Origin: an uncultured Desulfobacterales bacterium
GTDB lineage: Bacteria > Desulfobacterota > Desulfobacteria > Desulfobacterales > JAFDCJ01
Length of the DNA stretch: 15,335 nt
NCBI GenBank assembly: GCA_945787595.1
Contig: CALZJV010000294.1
Coordinates: forward strand, 1 to 15,335
Direction of reading: 5' to 3'
Below the pieces are notes generated by a model. The model did not search any database and was not told the DNA's origin. It worked only from the letters and a program-made list of their open reading frames with translations. Of the stretch, positions 1-6,719 are shown one piece after another. A program made the position numbers and the translations under genes. Position 1 is the first letter of the stretch, and each line of letters starts with the position of its first letter.

Positions 1-407
1 AGACGGTTTACCAGGCTTGCCGGAAAATGGTGGATAGCAAAATCGGCGCAATTCTGGTTAAGAAAGACGACGAATTTGTGGGAATCTGGTCGGAACGCGA
101 TCTTTTACGCAACATCACTTCCGAAGGATTTGATCCTAAAAGCGCAAAAGTCGGCGACTATATGACCTCCCCGCTTCGCACCGCAAGCCACAGTACCCGC
201 ATCTACAAGCTGGAAGAAATGTTTCTGGGATTGTTTCTGAGACACATACTTATCGAAAAAGATGGTGAGTACATCGGCATGCTTTCAATCGGCGATGTAC
301 TTAGAGCCGGCCTGCTTGAAAAAGACCGGCAATTCAAGGAAATAAATGATTTTGTCAGCTGGGATTATTACCAAAACTGGAAAGCGGGGAGGAGGAAGAA
401 AAGATGA
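1..407 (+). CDS. CBS-domain protein, 3' part
   Basis: The reading frame is open from base 3, so the gene starts left of the window; the ATG at 27 lies inside a CBS repeat and is not the real start. The visible 134 codons hold the end of one CBS motif (TVYQACRKM, then IGAILV, then GIWSERDLLR) and a complete second one (VGDYMTSP near bases 159-182, HILIEKDGEYIGMLSIGDVL near 243-302). CBS pairs bind adenosyl ligands such as AMP, ATP or SAM and act as sensory modules. The tail is basic (GRRKKR). Whether a catalytic or DNA-binding domain lies upstream cannot be seen. The stop overlaps an ATG (ATGA at 404-407) that follows a strong GAGGAGG ribosome site, so something may be translationally coupled downstream. 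CBS identity is clear; the role is unknown. Confidence 0.85.
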   Translation, partial: TVYQACRKMVDSKIGAILVKKDDEFVGIWSERDLLRNITSEGFDPKSAKVGDYMTSPLRTASHSTRIYKLEEMFLGLFLRHILIEKDGEYIGMLSIGDVLRAGLLEKDRQFKEINDFVSWDYYQNWKAGRRKKR

Positions 408-451
408 GTTCATCTAGGAGTTTTGGTATTTCGCATTATGCGGGGACCTAA
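404..451 (+). CDS. possible 15-codon coupled leader peptide
   Basis: An ATG overlaps the stop of the CBS gene as ATGA and is preceded by an excellent GAGGAGG Shine-Dalgarno with good spacing. It opens a 15-residue frame, MSSSRSFGISHYAGT, ending in TAA at 449-451, seven bases before the cbiZ start. cbiZ itself has only a weak ribosome site, so translation of this peptide could deliver ribosomes to cbiZ. It could equally be the eroded 5' end of a lost gene. No family is recognised. The evidence is position and ribosome site only. Confidence 0.25.
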   Translation: MSSSRSFGISHYAGT

Positions 452-457
452 TTCATT

Positions 458-1141
458 ATGATCCAAAATAACCGATTTGAGCTGAAACAAACTCCTGAGC
501 ATATATTCGTCGGTTTTAGCACTGAACACTCTGTCCTCAGCTCTGCTGTTTTTAACGGAGGTGCATGTGCCGCTTCAAATATTTTAATTATGAAAGTGGC
601 GGAAAATTTCGAGGACACGAAGCAACTATTTGAAAATCCAGAAAATACTCTTGCAGAATATAGCAGAAAGCTTCAACTCAGCGGGACAACCGTCGGTATG
701 ATGACATCCGCATCTATGGATTCCTTCCGGCGGGTCTCCCGATCATCACAAGGCGTCGAAATAACAGCCATGGTCACGGCCGGGATTTCAAATGCCCGCT
801 GCGCAGGCGATAGAGCCGATTGGCGTAAATTTCAGATAGATACCAATCCATCCGGAACCATCAACATTATCATTTTAACAAATGCAACGATGTCCCATGC
901 GGCCATGGTAGAATCAGTGATGCTAACCACTGAAGCAAAAACCGTCGCAATGCGTAAACTCGGCGTAAAAAGCCCGGTTTCTGGGACCATCGCAACCGGA
1001 ACGGGTACCGATGCGATTGCGGTTGCCAACGGATTTGGCTCCGAGACTATCCGCTACAGTGGAAAGCACGTACTTTTCGGTGAGATGCTTGCATCAGTTG
1101 TAATCGACGCCATCACAGAATCATTAAACGATAGGGTCTAA
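458..1141 (+). CDS. cbiZ: adenosylcobinamide amidohydrolase CbiZ
   Basis: CbiZ cleaves the amide bond that joins the aminopropanol linker to the corrin ring of adenosylcobinamide (and of some complete corrinoids), giving adenosylcobyric acid for salvage or for remodelling the lower ligand. The 227-residue product has the family's conserved blocks in order: MTSASMDSFRRVS (82-94), VTAGISNARCAGDRA (106-120) and GTGTDAIAVANG (181-192). Its length is typical for the single-domain enzyme and it is probably cytoplasmic. The ATG at 458 is the first in-frame start before the conserved N-terminal region, but its ribosome site is weak (GGGGA about 12 bases upstream), so coupling to the upstream CBS gene is plausible. 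No other cobalamin genes and no cobalamin riboswitch are visible in the short gap. The family call is firm; which corrinoid it processes is unknown. Confidence 0.9.
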   Translation: MIQNNRFELKQTPEHIFVGFSTEHSVLSSAVFNGGACAASNILIMKVAENFEDTKQLFENPENTLAEYSRKLQLSGTTVGMMTSASMDSFRRVSRSSQGVEITAMVTAGISNARCAGDRADWRKFQIDTNPSGTINIIILTNATMSHAAMVESVMLTTEAKTVAMRKLGVKSPVSGTIATGTGTDAIAVANGFGSETIRYSGKHVLFGEMLASVVIDAITESLNDRV

Positions 1142-1190
1142 ATATCGATCGCAACATTAGGATAATTTTGGTGGCAGACTCGTTTAGAAG

Positions 1191-1598
1191 TTATCGGACA
1201 CCTTTCTCATTCAAAAAAGGACCGTACACTTTATCAGTTTCCAAAATATGTTTCCCCAGCCATTCTTTTAAAAAGTTTGTAATCTGAAGGGGGCTGGATA
1301 TTTCACCCGAAACGAACTTCTGGTTCAGAATCAGCACATGTTCTTTCATTTTTTCATGTTTCTTTTTGTGTTCTTCAAAATCTGGAAACTTGTATAATGC
1401 CAGGAGGCTCTCTTCAGTCACAAAATGAGTTTTGGTGTACTCAAAAAGATCTTTTAAAACCGCCCCCAATGTTTCTTTTCCCTTACCGGCCTTCATTGAT
1501 TCATATAGGTCGTTTAGAAGGCCAACTATTTTTTTATGTTGTTCATCAACTTTTTTTATTCCGACGCTGTAACAATCTTTCCATTGAAATAGGTCCAT
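1191..1598 (-). CDS. bacteriohemerythrin
   Basis: Single-domain hemerythrin of 135 residues that reversibly binds O2 at a non-heme di-iron site. In anaerobes and microaerophiles such proteins are linked to oxygen sensing, storage or detoxification. All seven iron ligands can be placed: His21 (DEQHKK), His58 and Glu62 (HFVTEE), His77 and His81 (EHKKKH), His117 and Asp122 (KHILETD). The N-terminal WKDCYSVGI segment is typical of bacterial members. The start is supported by a strong AGAGGAGGA site six bases before the ATG. There is no signal peptide or fused sensor domain, so it is a cytoplasmic stand-alone carrier. It is convergent with cbiZ, with 49 bases between the stops and no clear terminator there. 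Confidence 0.95.
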   Translation of the reverse strand: MDLFQWKDCYSVGIKKVDEQHKKIVGLLNDLYESMKAGKGKETLGAVLKDLFEYTKTHFVTEESLLALYKFPDFEEHKKKHEKMKEHVLILNQKFVSGEISSPLQITNFLKEWLGKHILETDKVYGPFLNEKGVR

Positions 1599-1643
1599 GA
1601 ATCCTCCTCTAAATTTTGATATAAGGTTGGTTAATCTTATTTC

Positions 1644-2336
1644 TTATATCGACCGGTAGGCGGGATTCATTAGCACATATTTTTCTATTATATTGACGCG
1701 CTGGCCGATTTTGGAGGTTTTGTGGGAGGTGTCAGCAATTCCCGCAAACTGGGGGATGGATGCAGTTAGTTGATCTTCTTCGTTACCGTTGGCTTCCTCG
1801 GTATTTTTTTTCGTTATTTCTGTCCGGGCTTCTGCCTCAATCTGAGACGCTTGGGCGGCAACCGAACGATCCTGGGCAGAAGGCTGAGACGGTGACAGTG
1901 CAGCCTTTTTTACCTGCTGCATCTTCCGGATGGTGTCTTCGGGGTTTCTTTCGCGGGATGTATCAATTTTGACTTCACCACCTACCGCGTACATCCGGCC
2001 ATCAGATCCTCGCTGGTATTGATAAGTTGCTCCGCCCTGCACAATGCCTGCGCCCGCTGACATATGGGCATTTTCGTGTGTCTTTACTTCCTGATCTCGT
2101 TTCTTGAGTTTTTCCACTTCTTGTTTTTGCTCGGGACTGAGCGCTTCCGCGTCGAGGTTTGGGGAGGGCTGTTTCGCTGAAGTCTTGAGTCGATCACGGC
2201 CTTCTTTGGAAATCTGAACCGTGTCGGCAGATGGAAAACTATGGTTTTCTTTTGTCTGCCCCTGTCCGGCTCTTTGGGAGGCGCTTGGGGCGGAATGGTA
2301 AATCGTCAATTTTAGGCTGTCAATGCTATTAATCAT
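1644..2336 (-). CDS. putative metallopeptidase, SprA-related/CJM1_0395 family
   Basis: The 230-residue protein has a low-complexity N-terminus, then a conserved core: SPEQKQEVEKLKKRDQEVKTHENAH (67-91), AGAGIVQGGATYQYQRGSDGRMYAVGGEV (94-122), and DTSRERNPEDTIRKMQQVKKAALSPSQPSAQD (125-156). The HENAH at 87-91 is an HExxH zinc-peptidase motif, which is why this family is described as a putative metalloprotease (SprA-related). Substrate and role are not established for the family. No signal peptide is evident. The C-terminal 60 residues are Gln/Glu/Ala-rich and poorly conserved in appearance. No good Shine-Dalgarno precedes the ATG at 2336, so an internal start is possible, though the conserved core is unaffected. 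Three tandem 12-bp repeats lie just upstream. Confidence 0.8.
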   Translation of the reverse strand: MINSIDSLKLTIYHSAPSASQRAGQGQTKENHSFPSADTVQISKEGRDRLKTSAKQPSPNLDAEALSPEQKQEVEKLKKRDQEVKTHENAHMSAGAGIVQGGATYQYQRGSDGRMYAVGGEVKIDTSRERNPEDTIRKMQQVKKAALSPSQPSAQDRSVAAQASQIEAEARTEITKKNTEEANGNEEDQLTASIPQFAGIADTSHKTSKIGQRVNIIEKYVLMNPAYRSI

Positions 2337-2381
2337 TATCGATTCTGATCAGGATTTGAATTAGAAAATGATATCGCGTTC

Positions 2382-2417
2382 TCTATCGGAATTTCTATCG
2401 GAATTTCTATCGGGAAA
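2382..2417. repeat. three tandem copies of a 12-bp unit
   Basis: The unit TCTATCGGAATT occurs twice exactly (2382-2393 and 2394-2405), then once with its end changed to GGGAAA (2406-2417). It sits 46-81 bases upstream of the metallopeptidase start on the minus strand, where promoter or operator elements are expected. It may be a set of iterated protein-binding sites or simple slippage. Confidence 0.75.
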
Positions 2418-2440
2418 CTTTAGAAAAAAATTATAAATTA

Positions 2441-2625
2441 ATAGGGGCTTCCGGTCAGTTGGTGCCCGCGGTCATAGATGCCTGCGCAAGACGGAAAATC
2501 CCCGGTGTAATGATTCAATCAGCCGGATTTTCAGAAACCGGCGACCATGACAAGGCAATTCAAGATGAAGTAAAACGATCTTATCGAATACCTGATTCAA
2601 GATTCGGCATCAACCCAAAAAACAA
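2441..2625 (+). pseudogene. remnant of ADP-forming acyl-CoA synthetase CoA-binding domain
   Basis: In frame from 2441 the translation reads IGASGQLVPAVIDACAR, then KIPGVMIQSAGFSETGD and KAIQDEV, then a degenerate SRFGINP. This follows the CoA-ligase region of acetate-CoA ligase (ADP-forming) alpha subunits, in which residues like VPAVVEECAEKG, GFSEtGeeG and IRFlGPN are conserved. Only about 60 codons remain: there is no start, no upstream Rossmann region (the space is taken by the oppositely oriented metallopeptidase gene), and no continuation, because the frame runs into a hairpin. I read it as the fossil of a former gene. The similarity is from memory of the family; a profile search of the translation would settle it. 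Confidence 0.55.
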
Positions 2626-2656
2626 AAGCCATCCCGATCAAAGGTCGGGATGGCTT
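2617..2656 (-). terminator. terminator-like hairpin, minus orientation
   Basis: Perfect 12-bp inverted repeat AAGCCATCCCGA (2626-2637) / TCGGGATGGCTT (2645-2656) with a 7-nt loop. Read on the minus strand it is followed by a T-rich tract (TTTTGTTTTTT, complement of 2617-2627), the form of a rho-independent terminator. No minus-strand gene lies immediately to its right, so it appears to be an orphan, left over from a lost gene or stopping antisense transcription. Confidence 0.55.
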
Positions 2657-3105
2657 CTGCCTGACATAACCTTACACAAGTCGCCGCGCGGGCCATAGTA
2701 ACTTTCTCAAAATTGAATTGCTTGATATCGAGTTCAGCTGACACTGTCAAGTTAATTTTCAGGTATGAACAAAAGAGGTTTTTTGTCTGCGGGTGTCTGC
2801 GATTAATATATTTGCTGGTTTGAAGTATTACTTTGCATCTTGACACGAAATCTCCTGTGCGCTATTCCGTTGGTATATATACTCAGCAATTCTTAATCGT
2901 TCAGACACGAAGGCACAAAAAAAGGAAAATCTAGGTCAAGCGGTTCAGGGTTCAACGTTCCGGGTTGAAAAAAATCCAGACAGTTCATATCAAAGCGATC
3001 GTGTCTACATCTGGTTATAAATCCGTTTCACTCGGTGGAGCATGACGAGCATTCCGGATTATGATTCAGATTGGGAGCAGTATCCAGCGGTAATAACCTT
3101 TGTGG
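2657..3105. other. AT-rich spacer without a gene
   Basis: No credible coding region was found on either strand. The stretch contains short phrases such as GGTTCAGGGTTCAACGTTCC (2941-2960) and CAGACACGAAGGCACAAA (2903-2920), which resemble the dispersed intergenic repeats common in deltaproteobacterial genomes. A genome-wide search for copies would be needed to confirm that. Confidence 0.5.
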
Positions 3106-3229
3106 CTTAGTGCTTCGATTCGCAATTACAGTCACATATAATTAAAGACCCATTCAATGTAATTGCTCACTCAGCACTAAGTCCTGAGTGAGTAAGTACG
3201 TTAGCGTATTTACGAATCGATGGACTTAG
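3106..3229. other. compact four-way-junction fold (structured RNA or miniature element)
   Basis: Four helices nest with almost no unpaired bases between them. P1 pairs 3106-3122 with 3213-3229 (14 of 17 positions). P2 pairs 3122-3130 with 3158-3166 (9 of 9, 27-nt loop). P3 pairs 3166-3174 with 3184-3192 (9 of 9, 9-nt loop). P4 pairs 3192-3200 with 3205-3213 (9 of 9 with one G-U, TTAG loop). In addition the P3 loop ACTAAGTCC (3176-3184) is fully complementary to GGACTTAGT (3222-3230) in P1, and GCACTAAG (3174-3181) to CTTAGTGC (3106-3113), so alternative folds exist. It ends about 50 bases before the start of the hydroxyacid dehydrogenase pseudogene. It could be a cis-acting RNA leader or a cruciform-forming miniature mobile element. 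It matches no riboswitch I know. Confidence 0.6.
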
Positions 3230-3278
3230 TAACTTGGTAGCTGAACCATTACTTACACCCGAATAAAAGGAGTGAAAC

Positions 3279-4306
3279 ATGGCCGTGGATCAGAAAAAGC
3301 TTGTCAATGTGTTTGACTATGAGGCTGCAGCCCGCGAGACCTTGTCGAAAATCGCCTATGACTATTATAGAAGTGGTGCTAATGATGAAATTACACTGCA
3401 CGAAAACCACACCGCCTACGAACGGATTAAGTTGAAGCCACGGGTGCTGAGGGATATCAGCAAACGGGATCTTACCACCAAGGTACTCGGGCAAACGGTT
3501 TCCATGCCGATTCTGGTCGCTCCGACGGCGTTTCACTCTATGGCGCATCCTGAGGGTGAAGTGGCGACAGCCCGCGCTGCCGGCAAGGCCGACACCATTA
3601 TGATACTCAGTACGCTCGCCACCAAGTCGATCGAAGAAGTCATGCCGGAGGCCACCGGCCCCGTCTGGTTTCAACTCTATGTTTACAAAGATCGTGAAGC
3701 GACGCTGTCGCTGGTACAACGCGCCGAATCAGCCGGTTGCAGGGCCATTGCTCTAACCGTTGATGCTCAGATTTGGGGACGTCGCGAACGGGACATTAAA
3801 AACCGCTTCCGATTGCCGGAGGGCCTTTCTATTAAAAACCTCATGCCGGCAGGCAAAGGACAATTTCCCAAAGAACTGGCCGATTCCGGCTTGGCAGCCT
3901 ATGTTTCCTGGCAGTTTGATCAAACCCTTTGCTGGAAAGATGTCGAGTGGCTTTGTTCGAAGGCCAAGGTTCCGGTGCTGCTTAAAGGCGTGCTGCATCC
4001 GGAAGATGCCAACTCGATACCGTTCCCGCCACCATCGAGGCTTTGCCCGAGATTGTTGAAGCCGTCGACGACAAAATCGAGGTGCTCGTTGATGGCGGCA
4101 TTCGCCGGGGCACTGATATTGTTAAAGCGATTGCCTTAGGTGCCAAAGCGGTAGGGGTGGGAAGACCGATTATTTGGGGTTTGGCTGTCGATGGTGAGCA
4201 AGGAGCCACCAACATCCTGTCGATCCTGCGCAAAGATTTTGAGTTGGCCATGAGGTTGTGCGGCTGCACCGCCGTTGAGGAGATAAAGCAGGCGCTGGTT
4301 AGCTAG
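3279..4306 (+). pseudogene. FMN-dependent alpha-hydroxyacid dehydrogenase (lactate oxidase/dehydrogenase-like), broken
   Basis: Intact members are FMN TIM-barrel enzymes oxidising L-lactate or other 2-hydroxyacids. The first part, from the ATG at 3279 behind a good AAAAGGAG site, has the family order: YYRSGANDE, LKPRVLRDISKRDL, MPILVAPTAFHSMAHPEGE (FMN loop), [44 protein letters not shown]. After the GCC at 4008-4010 the frame breaks. From 4013, in the +2 frame, the protein resumes as [18 protein letters not shown], then [28 protein letters not shown], to a stop at 4304-4306. The missing piece is about 20 residues normally carrying GIIVSNHGGRQ, with the catalytic histidine and substrate arginine. 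I infer a net deletion of about 58 nt, which also shifts the frame. The product cannot be an active enzyme. An assembly error is possible but would have to remove exactly this block. Confidence 0.9.
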
Positions 4307-4699
4307 AAACCTGAATTGACCTCCATAGGCCCTTATAGAGGCTTATCTGGCAACATCTTGTAAGAAAATGAAGGTTTCAGCAATTAAAAAATTTCAAATA
4401 ACAAATACTAAACAAATCACAATGACCGAAATTCAAAATCTCAAATAATTGGCTATTGATCTTATTTAAGATTTGGATATTGTAATTTGGAATTTACCTG
4501 CCCAGTTAAACGGGCGCTTTGGACTTTATGCTATACGTAGCGAATGCAAGCTTAATATCTAATAAAATCAACCTATCAGTAACAGTTTAACAGGGTAAAT
4601 AAATTGGTGCTTGAAATTTGTTATTTCTGGTTTATCCGGGTTGGGGAGTCGTAAAATAATAGTTACCCCAGGCTGCCAGCAATTTCGACCTATATTTGG
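4307..4699. other. AT-rich spacer with degenerate repeats
   Basis: No credible gene was seen. Several short A/T-rich phrases recur in both orientations, for example AAATTTCAAATAACAAAT (4389-4406), TTGTAATTTGGAATTT (4480-4495) and GAAATTTGTTATTT (4613-4626, near the inverse of the first). A small GCCC...GGGC inverted repeat lies at 4500-4515. They look like worn dispersed intergenic repeats. I found no convincing terminator for either flanking gene. Confidence 0.45.
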
Positions 4700-6058
4700 C
4701 TACTGCTTTTTTCTGAAATTGGACGGCTTGAGGTCGTATTTTTTTAAAAGTTCATACAAATCCGACCTGTATTTCCCCGCCAACCTGGCGGCTTGAGCCA
4801 TATTTCCCTCGGTAATTTCTATGAGTTGCAGGAGGTAATTTTTCTCAAAATTTTCTTTGGCGTCCTTCAAGGGTTTTAAGTTATCAACTTCAGCCTTCAG
4901 GGCCGGCAGAATTAAGTCGTCACCGATGATGTCTTCATTACCCATGGTAATCGCACTTTCTATGGCGTTTTGCAGCTCCCTGACATTACCGGGCCAGGAG
5001 TGGAGCATTAATTTTTGCAGCGCCTTGGATGAAAACCCGGTTATTTTCTTGTTCATTTCTTTAGACAATTTATCTAAAAAATAATGAGCTAGAACCGGAA
5101 TATCTCCTTTCCTCTCCCGCAACGGTGGGAGTTCAATTTCAATAACATGGATTCGGTAGAATAGATCCTCGCGAAAACTGCCCTTTGCCACCTCATCTTT
5201 TAAATTTTTATTTGAGGTCGCAATAAATCTGATATCCATTTTGATAGTGTTACTCCCCCCAACAGGAACAAACTCTTTCTCCTGCATGACACGCAATAAT
5301 TTGACCTGCATGGATAGTGGCATTTCAGAGATTTCATCTAGAAAAAAGGTCCCCTCCTGGGCCTGGAAAATTAACCCCTCCTTGTTTTGAATTGCACCGG
5401 TAAATGCTCCTTTTTGATAGCCAAACAACTCACTTTCAAACAGCGTTTCAGGGATGGCCGCACAATTAATAGCGACAAATGGTTTGTCTGCTCTTGAGCT
5501 TGCCAAGTGCAAAGTTTTAGCTATCAGTTCCTTGCCGGTACCGCTTTCTCCGACTATGCAAATGGTGGAATCCGAATCGGCTGCTTTAGCCACCTGTTCA
5601 AGGACTTTTTCCATTTTATGACTTCTGCCTATGATGTTGTCAAAGCCATATCTGTCCTTAACCATTTTTTTCAGGCTTTTTATTTCCTTTGTAAGCAGTG
5701 TTTTTTCTAAACAATTTTTGGTTTGTAACAAGAGCTCATCATAGTTAAACGGCTTGGTGATGTAACTGTAGGCCCCTTTTCGCATGGCCTCCACGGCACT
5801 TTTTATGGTTCCGTAAGCAGTCAGGATAATTACAGGCATTTCCGGATTCAGTTGATGAAGGTTTTCCATCAGCTGAATGCCATTTGTGCCGTTGAGCTTA
5901 AGATCTATCAAAGCAAAATCAAACACATCTTCGTTTGCCAGCGTCAGTGCCGTTTTCGCCTTATCAGCGGTGGTGACCTGATACCCCTCTGCCTCCAGCC
6001 TCATTTTTATTACCTTGAGGATATTGATATCATCATCAACTACCAGAATTTTCCCCAT
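4700..6058 (-). CDS. glrR: sigma-54-dependent response regulator, GlrR-like
   Basis: An NtrC-family activator that, when phosphorylated, binds upstream sites and uses ATP hydrolysis to open sigma-54 promoters. In 452 residues: receiver domain 3-120 with acidic pocket D8/D9, phospho-acceptor D52, T80 and K102; AAA+ domain about 141-375 with Walker A GESGTGKE (170-177), the sigma-54 contact loop GAFTGA (217-222), Walker B GTFFLDE (236-242) and FREDLFYR (295-302); a C-terminal Fis-type helix-turn-helix at about 403-450. The C-terminus (NYLLQLIEITEGNMAQAARLAGK) closely follows enterobacterial GlrR. I chose the ATG at 6058 because AAGG lies nine bases upstream; the in-frame ATG at 6067 is flush against that site. 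The start lies within the end of the lipoprotein gene, implying translational coupling in a kinase-lipoprotein-regulator operon. Direct targets are unknown but may include the sigma-54 promoters at 8653, 10252 and 11181. Confidence 0.88.
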   Translation of the reverse strand: MGKILVVDDDINILKVIKMRLEAEGYQVTTADKAKTALTLANEDVFDFALIDLKLNGTNGIQLMENLHQLNPEMPVIILTAYGTIKSAVEAMRKGAYSYITKPFNYDELLLQTKNCLEKTLLTKEIKSLKKMVKDRYGFDNIIGRSHKMEKVLEQVAKAADSDSTICIVGESGTGKELIAKTLHLASSRADKPFVAINCAAIPETLFESELFGYQKGAFTGAIQNKEGLIFQAQEGTFFLDEISEMPLSMQVKLLRVMQEKEFVPVGGSNTIKMDIRFIATSNKNLKDEVAKGSFREDLFYRIHVIEIELPPLRERKGDIPVLAHYFLDKLSKEMNKKITGFSSKALQKLMLHSWPGNVRELQNAIESAITMGNEDIIGDDLILPALKAEVDNLKPLKDAKENFEKNYLLQLIEITEGNMAQAARLAGKYRSDLYELLKKYDLKPSNFRKKQ

Positions 6059-6719
6059 TGCTCGCATCCTTTATGTCTTCATTTTGTTGCATGATTTTTT
6101 GCTTTTTTTCTTCAATCCGCAAGTCAACCCGTTTTAATTTTTCGATCTGATCCAAGAGCTGATTTATTTCTTTCTGTTGTTCATCAACCTTTTTTTCAAG
6201 GAAAACAATCAAGTCCACGTTTTTTCTTGCTTCGATCTTTTTCTGCAATTTAGATATTTCAATCTTTTGATCTTCAACAGTTTTTTGCAGTGAAACCTTT
6301 TTTTTATTTAACATACCGATTTTTTGTTCTTTTTCGATACCGTCGCTGATAAACAGAACCCATAGCTGTGCCTGATGCCTTATCCGGCTTTCGGAGAATT
6401 CGTTTATAATTTTATTAAACGATCCCAAGGATTTTTCATAATCCTGATTAGGATTTTTCGGATGGGCATAAAGCAGCCCTATTTGGAAAAGAGCTTGATC
6501 CGCTAAACTATGAGGAAAGCTATTCAACACGGTTAAGTTTTTCGCCATCGACGCTTCATATTGATGGCTAAGCATCTGGTCCATACCCTCCTCAAGAAGC
6601 TGTTGACCTTGACGCTTTTCAGAAAAATGAAGGCATCCGTAGATGACAAAAAGTAACAAACCTATACAGGCAAGGTGAAGAAAAATGTACTTCCTTTTCC
6701 AAGTTTGCTTTGTGCCCAT
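6036..6719 (-). CDS. qseG: coiled-coil lipoprotein, QseG/YfhG-like
   Basis: The 227-residue product begins with a basic stretch and a hydrophobic segment ending in VIYGC, a lipobox with acylated Cys29, so it is probably anchored in the outer membrane facing the periplasm. Residues about 35-115 look like a TPR-like helical segment (LLEEGMDQMLSHQYEASM, ADQALFQIGLLYAHPKNPNQDYEKSL). About 130-215 is strongly charged coiled coil ending in LKRVDLRIEEKKQ, a signature seen in QseG relatives. In Escherichia coli QseG (237 residues) sits between glrK and glrR and modulates the kinase. The same order, size and topology occur here. Its start lies 58 bases inside the kinase gene and its end overlaps the regulator start, so the three are surely co-translated. 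Sequence similarity alone would be weak; the context carries the call. Confidence 0.75.
   Translation of the reverse strand: MGTKQTWKRKYIFLHLACIGLLLFVIYGCLHFSEKRQGQQLLEEGMDQMLSHQYEASMAKNLTVLNSFPHSLADQALFQIGLLYAHPKNPNQDYEKSLGSFNKIINEFSESRIRHQAQLWVLFISDGIEKEQKIGMLNKKKVSLQKTVEDQKIEISKLQKKIEARKNVDLIVFLEKKVDEQQKEINQLLDQIEKLKRVDLRIEEKKQKIMQQNEDIKDASNGENSGS

Noticed and set aside
404..451. Resemblance of ISHYAG to a eukaryotic myosin-motor phrase
   Set aside because: Six residues in a 15-residue frame; chance similarity.
2459..2698. Intact 79-residue plus-strand gene
   Set aside because: Similarity covers only an internal CoA-ligase fragment, and the last 25 residues read through a terminator hairpin; better explained as a remnant.
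3106..3229. Integron attC site
   Set aside because: There is no GTTRRRY/RYYYAAC core pair at the ends, and no cassette or integrase nearby.
3106..3278. FMN riboswitch before an FMN enzyme
   Set aside because: The conserved FMN-aptamer blocks (AGGAUAU, GGGUGAAAUUCCC, ACCGGCGGU-like) are absent; the fold seen is different.
3249..3719. 156-residue minus-strand frame
   Set aside because: Antisense shadow of the well-conserved hydroxyacid dehydrogenase reading frame, with no motif of its own.
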